Origin: a virus
Virus record (IMG/VR): IMGVR_UViG_3300030012_003100
Coordinates: 1-24,833 of that record
Direction: 5' to 3' (one strand)
DNA: 24,833 bases
Part shown: positions 1 through 6,791 of the stretch, one piece after another
How the letters are laid out: each line of letters opens with the position of its first letter
Numbering within the stretch: the stretch's first letter is position 1
Program-made: the position numbers and the translations under genes
The notes under the pieces: generated by a model
The model's database searches: none
The model's input: the letters and a program-made list of their open reading frames with translations, nothing else
What the model was told of the DNA's origin: nothing

Positions 1-697
1 CGCCTCCACCGCCAGCACGAGCGTCAGATCCTGTGTCTTCATCACGGCCGCCACCACCGCCACCGCCACCACCGAATCCACATACAATTAATCCACCACC
101 TTCAATTGAGACTGCAGTTCCGTTATATTCAATTCCTAATGCACTTGTTCCATCTCCACCATTATCCCCATTATTTCCACCATCATTTCCCTCTCCACCA
201 TCTCCACCAGGCCCACCAGCACCTATAATTTTTCCTGAACCACCAACATCTAATGCCACTGAAGTTCCAGATTCAAATGATCCTGTTCTTAATGCACAAT
301 TATCTACACTACCTAATGCTGACCCGATTGTTTTATTAACTCTAATGAAAACTTTATGACCTGAAGAATCACTTGCATTTCTACTTGCTGCAGGACTTGT
401 TAGCGTTCCACTTCCTACACAATTTACATTATTATTATTATATTCAGTTCTTGCATTTACTCTAGTGTTAGCACAATCTGTATGACAATCGACTACAACG
501 TTTAGTTTTTTCCCATGAAAATCACCAAACTTTATTGTTCCAGATGAGGGAATGCCAGTATCTAAAGTGCTAAAACTTTTACCACCATAAGTTTCTGCAC
601 TAATTCTATAAGCACCAAGGTTATTGTTTGGAGCTCCACCAAACTCAGATTCTATCTCGCTAAATTTTATTGGATTTCCGCTAGTGGGTAATGCCAT
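1..697 (-). CDS. glycine-rich tail-fibre/adhesin-like protein, C-terminus outside window
   Basis: The minus-strand frame opens with ATG at 697-695 and stays open to the window edge (232 codons), so the C-terminus is missing. The N-terminus (MALPTSGNPIKFSEIESEFG) and the later FGDFHGKK segment resemble the start of many cyanophage virion proteins. From about residue 155 it becomes glycine-rich, with GGDGG-type repeats and then a run of about nine glycines. Poly-glycine loops are known in gp38-type adhesins of T-even phages, which bind host surface receptors, so receptor binding is a reasonable inference. It follows the S74 fibre gene directly (TAA then ATG with no spacer). GGAGGGATAA just upstream of the ATG is a good ribosome-binding site. 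A plus-strand proline-rich frame here is its shadow. Confidence 0.75.
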   Translation of the reverse strand, partial: MALPTSGNPIKFSEIESEFGGAPNNNLGAYRISAETYGGKSFSTLDTGIPSSGTIKFGDFHGKKLNVVVDCHTDCANTRVNARTEYNNNNVNCVGSGTLTSPAASRNASDSSGHKVFIRVNKTIGSALGSVDNCALRTGSFESGTSVALDVGGSGKIIGAGGPGGDGGEGNDGGNNGDNGGDGTSALGIEYNGTAVSIEGGGLIVCGFGGGGGGGGGRDEDTGSDARAGGGG

Positions 698-1270
698 TTA
701 TCCCTCCAAAGATTTAACTTTAGTATCTAATTCTTTAATTGCTTCGATTAATAAAGGAACTAATCTGTCGTATCTTACTGCCTTTGTTCCATCTTGTCTT
801 GTTTCAGTTACACCAGGTAGTCCGAGTGCTTCTATTTCTTGTGCGATTATACCAGTTCCTTCTTCACCATTGTAAATTGATTTTTTATTCCATGTGAAAG
901 TATTACCACTGATGGAACGAACTTTATCAACCGCATTTGATATTGGAGTAATATTTTCTTTGAGGGTTGCATCGGAAGATGCAAACGCAGTGATATCACC
1001 TTGACATTTAAATTCTGGAGTGGTATTGGTTAATTTAAATTCTGCTATGTTAGTAAAACTACCTGCATTATTAGAACCTTGACCATCAATAAGAAGTCTA
1101 CTCACATTGCTAGTATTTCCCGTTATTCTTATTGTAGAATCACCATTACTTCCACTTGCAGCAGTTGTTGTTAATTTTATTTGACCAGGAACTACTATAT
1201 TATCTGCTCCTGGTATTTCTTGGATTTGATTTGCACTTGGATTTACAATCAATGGAAATCTATCTGCCAT
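698..1270 (-). CDS. virion tail-fibre protein with C-terminal S74 (endosialidase chaperone) domain
   Basis: This is a 190-residue protein. Residues about 97-190 match the intramolecular chaperone of endosialidase (peptidase S74): SSDATLKENI at 98-107, followed by the IAQEIEALG and DRLVPLLIEAIKEL helices. In known family members this domain trimerises a fibre or spike and then cleaves itself off at the conserved Ser before Asp (here S99-D100). The N-terminal part (MADRFPLIVNPSANQIQEI) is the kind of start seen in cyanophage structural proteins and is followed by a beta-rich shaft. At 190 residues it is short, so it is probably a small fibre or a modular tip. It is first in a late minus-strand unit and is followed without a gap by the glycine-rich adhesin. 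Confidence 0.88.
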   Translation of the reverse strand: MADRFPLIVNPSANQIQEIPGADNIVVPGQIKLTTTAASGSNGDSTIRITGNTSNVSRLLIDGQGSNNAGSFTNIAEFKLTNTTPEFKCQGDITAFASSDATLKENITPISNAVDKVRSISGNTFTWNKKSIYNGEEGTGIIAQEIEALGLPGVTETRQDGTKAVRYDRLVPLLIEAIKELDTKVKSLEG

Positions 1271-1291
1271 TTTTTCAACATACTTTTTCTA

Positions 1292-1299
1292 TATTTATG
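1292..1299 (-). promoter_or_regulatory. T4-type late promoter (CATAAATA) for the tail-fibre genes
   Basis: Read on the minus strand the sequence is CATAAATA, matching the NATAAATA late-promoter motif of T4-like cyanophages (recognised by the gp55-type sigma factor). It lies 21 bases upstream of the ATG at 1270, so transcription would start just before the fibre gene. It is only 8 bp from the -35 box of a divergent sigma70 promoter. Confidence 0.7.
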
Positions 1300-1307
1300 C
1301 AGGATAG

Positions 1308-1336
1308 TTGACAAGTATATTTAAATGATGTATAAT
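1308..1336 (+). promoter_or_regulatory. consensus sigma70 promoter driving talC
   Basis: TTGACA at 1308-1313 and TATAAT at 1331-1336 are separated by exactly 17 bp. This is the full bacterial consensus, expected to be read by host SigA-type RNA polymerase. The predicted start is near 1343, about 200 bases before the talC ATG. Confidence 0.85.
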
Positions 1337-1342
1337 AGGTTT

Positions 1343-1545
1343 GTTGGACGCAACGTTGGGAGTGACTGAATAATCTTTCTGGCAAACGCTGGATAAGGTG
1401 ATGAGACACAGGTGGTGCTGCTTCGAGAGAAGAATCGACTTACCAGTCGGGTCTCAGGCAAGAACGTATTTTACTCTGTAGTAATGCCCGTTCTTTGTTG
1501 GTATACAGTAATCCAACCTCCCTTTTTATTATTTTATCTTTTCAA
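1343..1545 (+). promoter_or_regulatory. structured ~200-nt 5' leader upstream of talC (candidate cis-regulatory RNA)
   Basis: No convincing gene lies here, but the predicted transcript folds well and is richer in GC than its surroundings. Visible helices: GTTG/CAAC at 1343-1346/1351-1354; TGAGAC/GTCTCA at 1402-1407/1451-1456, enclosing CTTC-GAGA-GAAG (1421-1432, a GNRA loop) and CGACT-TACC-AGTCG (1436-1449); and AAGAACG/CGTTCTT at 1460-1466/1489-1495 with TTACT/AGTAA inside. That makes a closed multi-branch domain plus a long hairpin, as in riboswitches and structured phage leaders. No intrinsic terminator follows. It could belong to a known cyanophage RNA motif class (manA or wcaG type), but I cannot test this. 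Confidence 0.55.
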
Positions 1546-2220
1546 ATGCAAATTTTTCTAGACACCGCTGACACACAAGTTATTCAAAATGGATACAATA
1601 CAGGTTTAGTTGATGGTATTACAACAAACCCCACATTGATAATGAAGAGTGGTAGAAATCCAGAAGTTGTATATCAAGAACTAATTGATATGGGTTTTAC
1701 AGATGTGAGTATGGAAGTTGTCGGTAATAGAAAAGAAATGTATGAGGAAGGTAATAGACTTGCAAAGAAGTTTGGAAAATCTGCAACAATTAAGGTTCCT
1801 TGCACACCAGATGGTTTAGCAGTATGTAAAGAGTTATCGAGAAAGTTAATTAAGGTTAACGTAACTCTTATATTTTCACCATCACAAGCAATCCTTTCAG
1901 CGAAGGCAGGTGCCAAATATGTTTCACCATTCGTAGGTAGAGTTGATGATAATTCATTTGATGGACTTTCTCTTATCCGAGATATTTCAAACATATATAC
2001 TAAACAGCAAGTATTTAAAACAGAAATATTAGCAGCATCAATCAGAAGCGTTGCAGACGTAAGCAAAGCATTTGAGTATGGTGCTCATATTTGTACAATA
2101 CCTCCATCAGTTTTTGATAAGATGTATAGGCATGTTTTGACTGACGCTGGACTAGCACAATTTGATAAGGACTGGGAGAATGTTAAAAGTAAGGTGCAAA
2201 GTTTGCGGGAAGGAACTTAG
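1546..2220 (+). CDS. talC: transaldolase, short phage/FSA-like type (TalC)
   Basis: TalC transfers a dihydroxyacetone unit between sugar phosphates in the pentose phosphate pathway. Cyanophage TalC is established as an auxiliary metabolic enzyme that favours NADPH and ribose production during infection. The 224 residues form one (beta/alpha)8 barrel: MQIFLDTADT at the start, GITTNPTL at 24-31, the Schiff-base lysine K83 in TIKVPCT, then NVTLIFSPSQA and the SPFVGRVDD segment. I chose ATG 1546 because MQIFLDTADT is the family N-terminus; an upstream TTG (1495) would add 17 unlike residues. No clear Shine-Dalgarno sequence is visible. A consensus promoter and structured leader precede it, and the next gene overlaps its 3' end by 41 bases. 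Confidence 0.95.
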   Translation: MQIFLDTADTQVIQNGYNTGLVDGITTNPTLIMKSGRNPEVVYQELIDMGFTDVSMEVVGNRKEMYEEGNRLAKKFGKSATIKVPCTPDGLAVCKELSRKLIKVNVTLIFSPSQAILSAKAGAKYVSPFVGRVDDNSFDGLSLIRDISNIYTKQQVFKTEILAASIRSVADVSKAFEYGAHICTIPPSVFDKMYRHVLTDAGLAQFDKDWENVKSKVQSLREGT

Positions 2221-2434
2221 CAATGAAAATGGAAAAAGTCAATGCTGTGGATGTTCTAATATCACATCCATAATAAATGATAGAATCACAGCAAAGGATT
2301 TATCTAAAGTGGTTATACTATCAAATACTAACAATACAAAAACAAATAAATCAGTTCTTAGTGATTCTGATATTGCTTGGCATGAGTCCAGAAGGCATAG
2401 AAAAATACGTAAGTTGGATTTTGAAGTTCGCTAA
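2180..2434 (+). CDS. small zinc-ribbon-like protein
   Basis: An 84-residue protein. Near the N-terminus CKVCGK (about residues 6-11) and QCCGCSN (about 21-27) make a four-to-five-cysteine cluster of CxxC...CCxC type that could bind one zinc ion. The rest is polar and ends in a basic HESRRHRKIRK stretch, which suggests nucleic-acid contact. ATG 2180 is preferred over an upstream TTG because the cysteine knuckle starts just after it. It overlaps the end of talC by 41 bases in another frame, so it is probably co-transcribed and translationally coupled. Function unknown. Confidence 0.7.
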   Translation: MLKVRCKVCGKELSNENGKSQCCGCSNITSIINDRITAKDLSKVVILSNTNNTKTNKSVLSDSDIAWHESRRHRKIRKLDFEVR

Positions 2435-2509
2435 ATAAAAATACTTAGATCTAGAACTCACTGGCAGAACATTTGTGGGGAGGTCATAAGGGAAGATTTT
2501 TTAACAAGA

Positions 2510-2662
2510 ATGGATATTAACAAAGAACTTTTAGAAGTTCAGAAAAAACTTGACTCTATTAAAAAGAGTCAGGAAATGTTAAGTAAATTGCAGGAAATGC
2601 AAGAAAGACAACAAAAAATGAAGGGTGAAAAACCTTTTAGTAGAAATTATGAAATGATGTGA
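2510..2662 (+). CDS. 50-residue coiled-coil protein
   Basis: Encodes 50 residues, almost entirely one charged helix (about residues 3-40) rich in Lys, Gln and Glu with leucine/isoleucine heptad spacing. A strong GGGAAG purine stretch lies about 17 bases upstream and there is GGGGAGG further up. No family is recognised. Its stop overlaps an extended -10 element for the next gene. Possibly a small phage regulator or scaffold, but this is not supported beyond the coiled coil. Confidence 0.55.
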   Translation: MDINKELLEVQKKLDSIKKSQEMLSKLQEMQERQQKMKGEKPFSRNYEMM

Positions 2663-2668
2663 TATAAT
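2660..2668 (+). promoter_or_regulatory. extended -10 promoter element TGATATAAT
   Basis: TG-A-TATAAT overlaps the stop of the coiled-coil gene and sits 21 bases before the ATG at 2690. No good -35 is visible, which extended -10 promoters can tolerate. Confidence 0.45.
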
Positions 2669-2689
2669 ACATATAGAAAAGCAACAATC

Positions 2690-3061
2690 ATGATTAAAAC
2701 TTTTATTAGAGACTTTCCGATTACAACAGTAACTAATCCGAGAGACTTTACCGAACAAAAAATAAAAGATATCGCTTATACAAAAGAGCAGGTTGATGTT
2801 CTGATTGCTGCTGCTGTGCAAGATGCAGTTGATCAAGCAAGAGAGATTGATGAAGCATCAATGGCAAAACATAATCGTGATGCAACTGTCATTAGTATGA
2901 TATTAGGATTTACTACTCTTGCATTATTTGTTGATGGTCTACTTCGATTGCTTGGTATCATTCCACCGTTTATGGATCTTGATGTTAATATTTTAGAAAA
3001 GATAGAAAGTGATATTATAGATAAGGTAAGAAACATTCCGATCAGAAAACTCTGGCACTAA
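2690..3061 (+). CDS. conserved-looking phage membrane protein, unknown function
   Basis: A 123-residue protein. Residues 1-65 are soluble and acidic with a helical AAAVQDAVDQAREIDEAS stretch. One membrane segment runs from about 68 to 92 (ISMILGFTTLALF to LLGII), followed by a short amphipathic tail ending RKLWH. ATG 2690 is the only sensible start and lies just after an extended -10. The single-span topology and context suggest a host-envelope or virion-associated protein. No family recognised. Confidence 0.65.
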   Translation: MIKTFIRDFPITTVTNPRDFTEQKIKDIAYTKEQVDVLIAAAVQDAVDQAREIDEASMAKHNRDATVISMILGFTTLALFVDGLLRLLGIIPPFMDLDVNILEKIESDIIDKVRNIPIRKLWH

Positions 3062-3063
3062 AC

Positions 3064-3225
3064 ATGAAAACAAAAATTAAGTGTGAAACCATTGATGATT
3101 ACGACCCATCAAAGGATTACACGTATTTGTTGTGCAAAAAATGTGGCATGTGTAAGTGTCATGCTTGCAAATGTGGTGATGATGAAATCATCCGAATACA
3201 TACCACACATAATGATGGGTGCTAA
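3064..3225 (+). CDS. 53-residue cysteine-rich, metallothionein-like protein
   Basis: The 53 residues contain eight cysteines, six of them packed in CKKCGMCKCHACKC (about residues 24-37), a CxxCxxCxCxxCxC array. That density resembles small metallothioneins or a metal-binding knuckle, and the histidines nearby (CHAC, IHTTH) could also coordinate metal. It starts two bases after the preceding stop, so it is probably co-transcribed with it. The spacing does not fit a standard zinc ribbon. Metal binding is inferred; the cellular role is unknown. Confidence 0.6.
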   Translation: MKTKIKCETIDDYDPSKDYTYLLCKKCGMCKCHACKCGDDEIIRIHTTHNDGC

Positions 3226-3228
3226 CCC

Positions 3229-3257
3229 TTGACTAATATACTTTTTTCTACTATAAT
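3229..3257 (+). promoter_or_regulatory. near-consensus sigma70 promoter
   Basis: TTGACT (3229-3234), a 17-bp spacer and TATAAT (3252-3257). The predicted start near 3264 gives a 16-base leader for the gene at 3280. Confidence 0.8.
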
Positions 3258-3279
3258 ACTAAGGTAACGATCAAAGGTA

Positions 3280-3498
3280 ATGACACTTATTACAAAGTTT
3301 AAAAAAGAAATAAGCATTTTAACTGATGCTGTAAATAATAATATATTTCTAGATCTCAAGCATCCAAAACTTTACAAAAAAATTTGTAGATACTATCAAG
3401 ACGAAGTATGCCTAGACGGAGAAGATCCAGATAGAGATTACAGTCTTATTATAGAATGTATTAGACAGGACTTAGAAGACGTTATGGAGGTTTCATGA
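3280..3498 (+). CDS. hypothetical 72-residue protein
   Basis: Small, acidic and predicted helical, with two Cys (KKICRYYQDEVCLDG). It is the first gene behind a near-consensus promoter and overlaps the next gene by ATGA (3495-3498), which indicates translational coupling. No family recognised. Confidence 0.6.
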   Translation: MTLITKFKKEISILTDAVNNNIFLDLKHPKLYKKICRYYQDEVCLDGEDPDRDYSLIIECIRQDLEDVMEVS

Positions 3499-3752
3499 CA
3501 CCAAAAGTGATTTACGAAAGATCACCATACCGTTATGTTGAGTGTGGGTCCTTAAGAAATGGTTTTCCAGATTACAGGATTCAAAAATATAATGATACAA
3601 CACAAAAATATCAAGATATATATTTACTAGATAGTAGCGATCAACTTGAATACGCTATTGAAGATTTTGAATACACTAAATGGTTAGACCCTGATGGCAT
3701 CCCCTGTTACAAAAAAGATGAGCATAGTGAACAAACCTTGGGGGACTTATGA
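3495..3752 (+). CDS. hypothetical 85-residue protein
   Basis: Aromatic- and charge-rich, with no membrane segment. The pattern YRIQKYNDTTQKYQDIYLLD looks like short beta strands. It overlaps the upstream gene by 4 bases and the downstream cupin gene by 35 bases, so it sits between coupled genes. No family recognised. Confidence 0.6.
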   Translation: MTPKVIYERSPYRYVECGSLRNGFPDYRIQKYNDTTQKYQDIYLLDSSDQLEYAIEDFEYTKWLDPDGIPCYKKDEHSEQTLGDL

Positions 3753-4056
3753 AGTTCTCCTTGATGAACCAAATTACAAGGTAAAAAGAATAATCGTAAA
3801 TCCATATGAACGATTTTCTTTACAATATCATAACTGTCGTGATGAGCATTGGGCAATTGTAGAGGGTTGTGGACAGATTCATATTGCAGGTAGAACCCAT
3901 GTGGGTGATGTAGGATCTCACTGGGTTATAAAACGTCATCAGGTGCATCGTGCAACCGCAGGTGTAGATGGTTTAGTTTTTATAGAAACACAAATAGGAG
4001 ATTGTCGAGAAGAAGATATTGTAAGATTAGATGACGATTATGGAAGGATGGGTTGA
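3718..4056 (+). CDS. phosphomannose isomerase type II-like cupin
   Basis: A 112-residue single-domain cupin resembling the C-terminal isomerase half of bifunctional ManC/AlgA enzymes, which interconvert fructose-6-P and mannose-6-P. Visible motifs are KPWGTYEVL at 6-14, the cupin metal site QYHNCRDEHW at 36-45 (likely ligands H38, E43 and H44), and the second cupin motif around KRHQVHRATAG. It would supply mannose-6-P to the GDP-mannose pathway used by the next gene. ATG 3718 is preferred because the protein then begins just before the conserved PWG; ATG 3694 would add eight residues. Its final codons and stop lie inside a terminator hairpin, so it ends the transcription unit that starts near 3264. 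Confidence 0.85.
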   Translation: MSIVNKPWGTYEVLLDEPNYKVKRIIVNPYERFSLQYHNCRDEHWAIVEGCGQIHIAGRTHVGDVGSHWVIKRHQVHRATAGVDGLVFIETQIGDCREEDIVRLDDDYGRMG

Positions 4057-4073
4057 ATAATCCCATCCTTTTT
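4044..4073 (+). terminator. intrinsic terminator overlapping the cupin stop codon
   Basis: A perfect 9-bp stem, AAGGATGGG (4044-4052) / CCCATCCTT (4062-4070), has a 9-base loop and a following T run. The TGA stop of the cupin gene is in the loop. Confidence 0.8.
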
Positions 4074-4081
4074 GCTATAAT
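4053..4081 (+). promoter_or_regulatory. sigma70 promoter of the glycan island, nested in a terminator
   Basis: TTGAAT (4053-4058), a 17-bp spacer and TATAAT (4076-4081) preceded by TTTGC. The -35 occupies the loop of the upstream terminator and the -10 follows its T run. The predicted start near 4088 leaves a leader of about 21 bases before the epimerase gene. Confidence 0.75.
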
Positions 4082-4108
4082 ACATATATTGGTAATTAAT
4101 TAAAATTC

Positions 4109-5188
4109 ATGACGAAAAAGGCATTAGTATTAGGTGCTGGTGGTTTCATTGGAAGTCACATGGTAAGAAGACTCAAGAGAGATGGATATTGGGTGAGAGG
4201 AGTAGATCTCAAAAGACCTGAGTTTTCTTCAACTTATGCAGATGAATTTATACAAGGCGATTTAAGAGAAGCAGATTTTGTTCGTAAGTGCTTGGAGTAT
4301 AAAGGAACTGGTGGTAAATTTTACGAGGAAGTTCCTTACAAGTATGTTCATGCTTTTGATGAAGTATATCAGTTTGCTGCTGATATGGGTGGTGCAGGGT
4401 TTGTATTTACAGGAGAGAATGATGCAGAGATAATGCAAAACTCTGTAATGATTAATCTTAATGTATTGGAGCAACAGAGATTATTAAATAGAGAGCACGG
4501 TAGAAATTATACAAAAATATTCTATTCTGGATCAGCATGTATGTATCCAGAACATAATCAACTTGATCCTAACAATCCAGACTGTCGTGAAGAATCCGCT
4601 TACCCTGCTAACCCTGACTCCGAATATGGATGGGAAAAACTCTTCTCGGAAAGATTATATCTCGCTTATCATCGTAACCATAATATACCTGTTCGTATTG
4701 CTCGCTACCATAATATATTCGGTCCAGAAGGAACATGGGATGGAGGAAGAGAAAAAGCACCTGCAGCAATCTGTAGAAAAGTTGCAGACTTACCCGATGT
4801 CGGAGGTGGAATCGAAGTATGGGGAGATGGAGAGCAGACAAGATCATTCCTCTATATTGACGAATGTATTGAAGCAACTAGAAGACTTATGGATTCGGAG
4901 TTCCTCGGACCCGTCAACATCGGATCGGAAGAAATGGTAACTATCAATGAACTTGTGAAGATTACAGCAAAGGTTGCAGGAAAGGCAGTGTCAAGGAGAC
5001 ATAATTTAGATGCACCTCTAGGTGTTCGTGGACGTAATTCAAATAATGATCTTGTAAGAGAGAAGTTAGATTGGGATTATGAACAATCACTTGAGGAAGG
5101 AATTCGTAGAACTTATGGATGGATTAATGAACAAGTTCAAACACGTAAACTAAGACAACAAAACAAAGAAAAAGTAGTAACAGTTTAA
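4109..5188 (+). CDS. gme: GDP-mannose 3,5-epimerase (GME-like SDR)
   Basis: An extended SDR of 359 residues. GAGGFIGSH at 9-17 binds NAD(P). SGSACMYPE at about 140-148 carries the Ser and Cys, and YGWEK at 173-177 is the YxxxK pair. FAADMGGAGF, GGREKAPAA, EVWGDGEQTRSF and GVRGRNSNNDL closely match plant GDP-D-mannose 3',5'-epimerase, which makes GDP-L-galactose and some GDP-L-gulose. The length matches that family (about 370). This is a more specific call than a generic WcaG-type epimerase. It is first in the glycan operon, just downstream of the phosphomannose-isomerase-like cupin. The other enzymes needed to reach GDP-mannose would have to come from the host or from elsewhere in the phage genome. 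Confidence 0.9.
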   Translation: MTKKALVLGAGGFIGSHMVRRLKRDGYWVRGVDLKRPEFSSTYADEFIQGDLREADFVRKCLEYKGTGGKFYEEVPYKYVHAFDEVYQFAADMGGAGFVFTGENDAEIMQNSVMINLNVLEQQRLLNREHGRNYTKIFYSGSACMYPEHNQLDPNNPDCREESAYPANPDSEYGWEKLFSERLYLAYHRNHNIPVRIARYHNIFGPEGTWDGGREKAPAAICRKVADLPDVGGGIEVWGDGEQTRSFLYIDECIEATRRLMDSEFLGPVNIGSEEMVTINELVKITAKVAGKAVSRRHNLDAPLGVRGRNSNNDLVREKLDWDYEQSLEEGIRRTYGWINEQVQTRKLRQQNKEKVVTV

Positions 5189-5202
5189 ACTAAAGAATTA
5201 TT

Positions 5203-5790
5203 ATGACTAAAATTAGAAAAAAATCAATTGACATTGATAAGGATGTTGTTAAAAATTTAGATGTAAGTCATTTATACGATCTTGCATTAAATAAAAATGA
5301 TTGGCAAGAACCTGGTCGTTGTGAGTATAGACTTTATTCTTACTTGTCTACGTTTTTTAATAACACGACTATTTTAGATGTAGGATCTAGAACTGGTGGA
5401 TCTGGTCTTGCACTATCATACAATAAAAAAAATCAAGTTATTAGTTATGATTTACAAGAACAAGGAGCATCAAATATTAAAAAAGATAACATAACATGGA
5501 AGATACAAGATTTTCGTTATGATGATACACTTGATTATGATAGAATTTCTATTATTATGATTGATGTTGATCCTCATGATGGAGTTCAAGAAGAAGAAAT
5601 GTTTACATTTTTAGAAGAAAAAGAATGGCAGGGTCTTGTGTTATTAGATGATATCGGACCAGAATGGCCTGAAATTGAAGATTTTTGGAATAGAATTACA
5701 TTTCCCAAATTAGATTTATCTGAAATTGGTCACATCAGTGGCACAGGAATAGTTAGTTTCGATTCAAAACATACACTTGGTTGGGTTTAA
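5203..5790 (+). CDS. SAM-dependent methyltransferase-like protein
   Basis: A 195-residue protein. ILDVGSRTGGSG at 57-68 is a glycine-rich motif I of class I methyltransferases. An acidic strand (SYDLQE) and IIMIDVDPHDG around 115-127 would hold motifs II to IV. LVLLDDIGPEWPEI later resembles motif V of the Methyltransferase_24 type. It lies in the glycan operon 14 bases after the epimerase, so a sugar or glycan methyl group is a plausible target, but the acceptor is unknown. Confidence 0.65.
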   Translation: MTKIRKKSIDIDKDVVKNLDVSHLYDLALNKNDWQEPGRCEYRLYSYLSTFFNNTTILDVGSRTGGSGLALSYNKKNQVISYDLQEQGASNIKKDNITWKIQDFRYDDTLDYDRISIIMIDVDPHDGVQEEEMFTFLEEKEWQGLVLLDDIGPEWPEIEDFWNRITFPKLDLSEIGHISGTGIVSFDSKHTLGWV

Positions 5791-5800
5791 TACAAAGATC

Positions 5801-6655
5801 ATGAAAAAAAGAATTTTAATACTAGGATCTGGTGGACAGATTGGAGCATATCTAACTGATTATCTTAATAAAAGAGGTTATGAAGTTTTAGAATTTGATG
5901 TGGTAAATGGATTGCATCAAGATATGACAGAGATACCTAATCCAGAACTTCATCGTCAAATCATGAGATCTCATTTTGTATATTTCCTTGCGTTTGATGT
6001 GGGTGGATCTCACTATCTAAAGAAGTATCAGCATACTTTTAAATTTATTGATAACAATACAAGAATGATGGCAAACGTATTTGGTCTTCTTGAGAAATAC
6101 AATAAACCATTTGTATTCGCATCATCACAGATGAGTAATATGTCATACTCACCTTACGGTGTGATGAAAAGAGTTGGAGAATTATATACTAAATCTCTTG
6201 GTGGTTTGATTGTCAAGTTTTGGAATGTATATGGTATCGAAAAAGACATGGAAAAGGCACATGTCATCACAGATTTCATTCGCAAAGGGTTTGAAACTGG
6301 TGTCATAGATATGATGACAGATGGAACAGAAGCAAGGGAGTTTCTTTATGCAGAAGACTGTTGTGAAGCATTGGAAATCATCATGGGGCACTATGATAAA
6401 CTCAGTTCTGATGATGAACTTCATATTACTACTGGTAGTCATACAACTATATTGGAAATTGCACGAATCATTCAAAGACTATTTTCCACAATCGACAAAG
6501 AAGTTGTGATTACAAGATCAGAATGTATAGATGAAGTACAGAAAGATGCTCGTAATGAACCAGATCCTTACATACAAAAATTTTGGAGAGCAAAAACTTC
6601 AGTAAAAGAAGGATTATCAAAAGTATTTTTCAAGATGAGAAATGATTATGAGTGA
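5801..6655 (+). CDS. NAD-dependent epimerase/dehydratase (extended SDR)
   Basis: A 284-residue protein. The Rossmann motif GSGGQIG is at 9-15, ASSQMS at 108-113 holds the catalytic Ser, and YGVMK at 119-123 is the YxxxK pair. WNVYG and the later REFLYAEDC motif are typical of nucleotide-sugar epimerases, dehydratases or reductases. ATG 5801 is chosen because the dinucleotide-binding strand starts at once (MKKRILILGSGG); earlier in-frame starts add unlike residues. It may modify the GDP-sugar made by the first gene of the operon, but sequence alone does not fix the substrate. It overlaps the next small gene by 8 bases. Confidence 0.85.
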   Translation: MKKRILILGSGGQIGAYLTDYLNKRGYEVLEFDVVNGLHQDMTEIPNPELHRQIMRSHFVYFLAFDVGGSHYLKKYQHTFKFIDNNTRMMANVFGLLEKYNKPFVFASSQMSNMSYSPYGVMKRVGELYTKSLGGLIVKFWNVYGIEKDMEKAHVITDFIRKGFETGVIDMMTDGTEAREFLYAEDCCEALEIIMGHYDKLSSDDELHITTGSHTTILEIARIIQRLFSTIDKEVVITRSECIDEVQKDARNEPDPYIQKFWRAKTSVKEGLSKVFFKMRNDYE

Positions 6656-6791
6656 TAAAAAACAATACTATGAGTTAGTTTATAAAGATGGCATGACTCA
6701 TTCATCATTTAATTATGAACTTATAAAAGAGATATGGAATCAAGATAGAGATCTCATATCTCATATGAAACAAAGGGAGTGTAATGAGTAA
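6648..6791 (+). CDS. hypothetical 47-residue protein
   Basis: A short open frame that overlaps both neighbours by 8 bases, as expected of a real gene in a coupled operon. It is polar and helical, rich in Tyr, Lys and Glu, with no motif. Without it there would be a gap of about 130 bases in an otherwise gapless operon. An AGGGAG sequence at its 3' end serves as ribosome-binding site for the glycosyltransferase that follows. Confidence 0.5.
   Translation: MSDKKQYYELVYKDGMTHSSFNYELIKEIWNQDRDLISHMKQRECNE

Noticed and set aside
33-359. Plus-strand proline-rich frame of 108 residues
   Set aside because: It is the antisense image of glycine codons in the minus-strand adhesin, which has a proper N-terminus, ribosome-binding site and late promoter upstream.
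1341-1500. tRNA or group I intron in the talC leader
   Set aside because: I found no T-arm-like sequence, acceptor pairing or intron core. Its helices fit a leader RNA better.
1674-2066. Minus-strand frame of 130 residues inside talC
   Set aside because: TalC is unambiguous on the plus strand, so the frame is a shadow.
4563-4940. Plus-strand frame of 125 residues inside the epimerase gene
   Set aside because: It is in the +1/+2 frame of a clearly identified GDP-mannose epimerase and has no family features or translation signals.
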